DNA of 64,000 bases from contig NZ_CP093280.1 of the NCBI RefSeq assembly GCF_026651855.1, forward strand, positions 1,404,001-1,468,000. The letters run 5' to 3'. Origin of the DNA: Pseudomonas silvicola (GTDB lineage: Bacteria; Pseudomonadota; Gammaproteobacteria; Pseudomonadales; Pseudomonadaceae). Shown here piece by piece: positions 62,615 through 64,000 of this stretch (position 1 is its first letter; each line of letters begins with the position of its first letter). A model generated the notes under the pieces. The model did no database searches and was not told the DNA's origin. It was given only the letters and a program-made list of their open reading frames with translations. A program made the translations under genes and the position numbers.

Positions 62615-63505
62615 TTACTGGCTCAACTCCCGGCGCAACGCCTCGATCCGCGCATCCTTCTCGCGCCACAAGCCGTTCACCCAGTCTTGCACGGTCTGGC
62701 GAAACGCCGGGTCGTTCTCGTAGTCGCCGGCCAGCAGCGCCGGGTCGATATCGCGCGAGTGAATCTCGACGATCACCTGCTTGAGATCACCGCACAGCAA
62801 ATTCCAGAAACCCGGAATTCTGCCTTCGGGGTACACCACGGTCACGTCGAGCATGCGGTCCAGCTGTGGGCCCATGGCCGCCAGCACGAAGGCCACGCCA
62901 CCGGCCTTGGGCTTGAGCAGGTTTCTGAACGGCGAGGCCTGGGCGTCACGTTTGGCCTGGGTGAAACGCGTGCCTTCCAGGTAGTTGACCACGGTCACCG
63001 GCTGGCGCTTGAACAGCTCGCAGGCTTCGCGGGTGATTTCCAGGTCCTTGCCCTTGAGGTGCGGGTGCTTGTCCAGGAAGGCCTTGGTGTAGCGCTTCAT
63101 GAAGGGGTAGTCCAGCGCCCACCAGGCCAGGCCCAGGAACGGCACCCAGATCAGCTCTTTCTTGAGGAAGAACTTGAAGAACGGCGTGCGGCGGTTCAGA
63201 GCCTGGATCAGGGCGGGAATGTCGACCCAGGACTGGTGGTTGCTGACCACCAGGTAGGAAGTATCCCCGCGCAGGCTTTCGGCGCCGCGTATGTCCCAGC
63301 GGGTGGGGATGCACAGCCGGAAGATCAGCTTGTCGATTTCAGCCCATGTTTCAGCGATCCACATCACCACCCGCGAGGCGCGGTCGCGCCAGTGCCCGTG
63401 GACGACGAGCTTGAGCAGGGCAAAGAGCAGAAGAGGGCCGATGAGCACCAGGGTATTGAGCAAAAGCAGCAGTGTGGTGAAACTGCCGGCGAGCAGGCGA
63501 CGCAT
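62615..63505 (-). CDS. 1-acyl-glycerol-3-phosphate acyltransferase-like protein (YihG type)
   Basis: A 296-residue PlsC-superfamily membrane acyltransferase. One N-terminal membrane helix (FTTLLLLLNTLVLIGPLLLFALL), then the HX4D catalytic motif in VVSNHQSWVDI, the glycerol-phosphate site in NYLEGTRFT, and VVYPEGRIPGF. It resembles YihG, an inner-membrane lysophosphatidate acyltransferase in E. coli. The ATG at 63505 was chosen because it starts just before the membrane helix; an in-frame start at 63565 gives 20 extra polar residues. Confidence 0.87.
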   Translation of the reverse strand: MRRLLAGSFTTLLLLLNTLVLIGPLLLFALLKLVVHGHWRDRASRVVMWIAETWAEIDKLIFRLCIPTRWDIRGAESLRGDTSYLVVSNHQSWVDIPALIQALNRRTPFFKFFLKKELIWVPFLGLAWWALDYPFMKRYTKAFLDKHPHLKGKDLEITREACELFKRQPVTVVNYLEGTRFTQAKRDAQASPFRNLLKPKAGGVAFVLAAMGPQLDRMLDVTVVYPEGRIPGFWNLLCGDLKQVIVEIHSRDIDPALLAGDYENDPAFRQTVQDWVNGLWREKDARIEALRRELSQ

Positions 63506-63697
63506 AAAACGACTCTTGGAGTAATTATGGCCGGCAATGATAAGCAGGTCCGCGCCTGACGCCAAATTGCCAGTGCCGAATGGTAATCGACAATTGTTTC
63601 ACGATTTTTTGGGTATGCTCCCACGCACCTGAAATATAGGCTGAACGCGCCCCCCTGTGGGAACGGGCGTAGCCATATCATCTGAGGAATACTGCCA

Positions 63698-64000
63698 GTG
63701 AAAACCGTTCTTGCACTGCTATCGCTGCTGGCCCTGCCGGTCTTGGCTGCCGAGCCGACCCTGTATGGGCGCTACGAAAACATCAAACTGCCGGAAATCG
63801 GCGGTGCCACGCTCAAGGCCAAGATGGACACCGGCGCGCTTACCGCTTCGCTTTCGGCCCGCGATATCCAGTTGTTCAAGCGTGACGGCGAAGACTGGGT
63901 GCGCTTCCGCCTGGCGACCAGGGACGCCGACGGCAAAGTGTTTGAACACAAGGTGGAGCGTATCAGCCGCATCAAGAGCCGCGCCGACGAGGAAGACGAA
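63698..64000 (+). CDS. Retropepsin-like (ATP-dependent zinc protease family) protein, N-terminal part
   Basis: The first 101 residues; the gene runs off the window. The GTG at 63698-63700 follows GAGGA. A signal peptide (VLALLSLLALPVLAAE) is followed by YGRYENIKLPEIGG and KMDTGALTASLSA, where DTGA is the aspartic-protease catalytic motif of the retropepsin-like family formerly called ATP-dependent zinc proteases (PF05618). Relatives in Pseudomonas are periplasmic. Substrate unknown. Confidence 0.85.
   Translation, partial: MKTVLALLSLLALPVLAAEPTLYGRYENIKLPEIGGATLKAKMDTGALTASLSARDIQLFKRDGEDWVRFRLATRDADGKVFEHKVERISRIKSRADEEDE

Overview
The window is GC-rich, densely coded chromosomal DNA of a Pseudomonas, most likely of the P. 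putida/P. fluorescens type. The protein families, the gene order and the REP-like intergenic hairpins all point there. From memory, and not checked, the order from cbcV to fdhA follows the P. putida KT2440 block around PP_0294 to PP_0328, with the betT-betIBA locus placed directly beside it. I saw no rRNA, tRNA, CRISPR array, IS element or prophage.

Layout. 1-9.2 kb is housekeeping: the tail of an EAL phosphodiesterase, a YgjP-type metallopeptidase, a small winged-helix protein, an ElaA-type acetyltransferase, a solute-binding protein, a YccS-type membrane protein, a YhiN-type flavoprotein, the helicase DbpA and the MFS exporter MdtD. 9.3-21.6 kb takes up choline and oxidises it to glycine betaine (betA, betB, betI, betT), imports quaternary amines (cbcXWV), deaminates serine (sdaB) and encodes the regulator GbdR. 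21.6-32.3 kb is mixed. It holds an amidohydrolase plus an aromatic-acid-type MFS transporter, the carnitine genes (thioesterase, cdhA, cdhC, caiX and a broken cdhR), and three small proteins that look like distant relatives of one uncharacterised family. 32.5-60.5 kb is the demethylation core: dipeptidase, a DUF5943 protein, dgcAB with its own ETF pair, gbcA/gbcB, glyA, soxBDAG, purU and fdhA, with two chemoreceptors and a second ZapA-like pair embedded in it. 60.5-64 kb carries an ECF sigma/anti-sigma pair, a DUF2780 protein, an acyltransferase and the start of a retropepsin-like protease.

How the genes work together. Choline (BetT, Cbc) becomes betaine through BetA and BetB. Carnitine (CaiX) becomes betaine through CdhA, CdhC and the thioesterase. 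Betaine is demethylated by GbcAB to dimethylglycine, by DgcAB/ETF to sarcosine, and by SoxBDAG to glycine. One-carbon units go to formaldehyde and formate (FdhA), to 5,10-methylene-THF (SoxA, GlyA) and to formate (PurU). Glycine becomes serine (GlyA) and then pyruvate (SdaB). GbdR, CdhR and BetI are the expected regulators, and candidate operator repeats are visible for all three.

Most notable observations: (1) a four-unit array of paired DnaA-box-like sites with constant 16-bp spacing at 42.27-42.90 kb, with no replication gene nearby; (2) the three-member uncharacterised protein family at 24.5-25.95 and 31.6-32.3 kb; (3) a cdhR frameshift consistent with a deletion of about 40 bp; (4) an AT-richer ABC exporter gene lodged between etfB and gbcA; (5) exact 21-bp-period operator-like repeats upstream of cbcX and between caiX and cdhR; (6) departures from canonical metal-site residues in DgcA and the operon dipeptidase.
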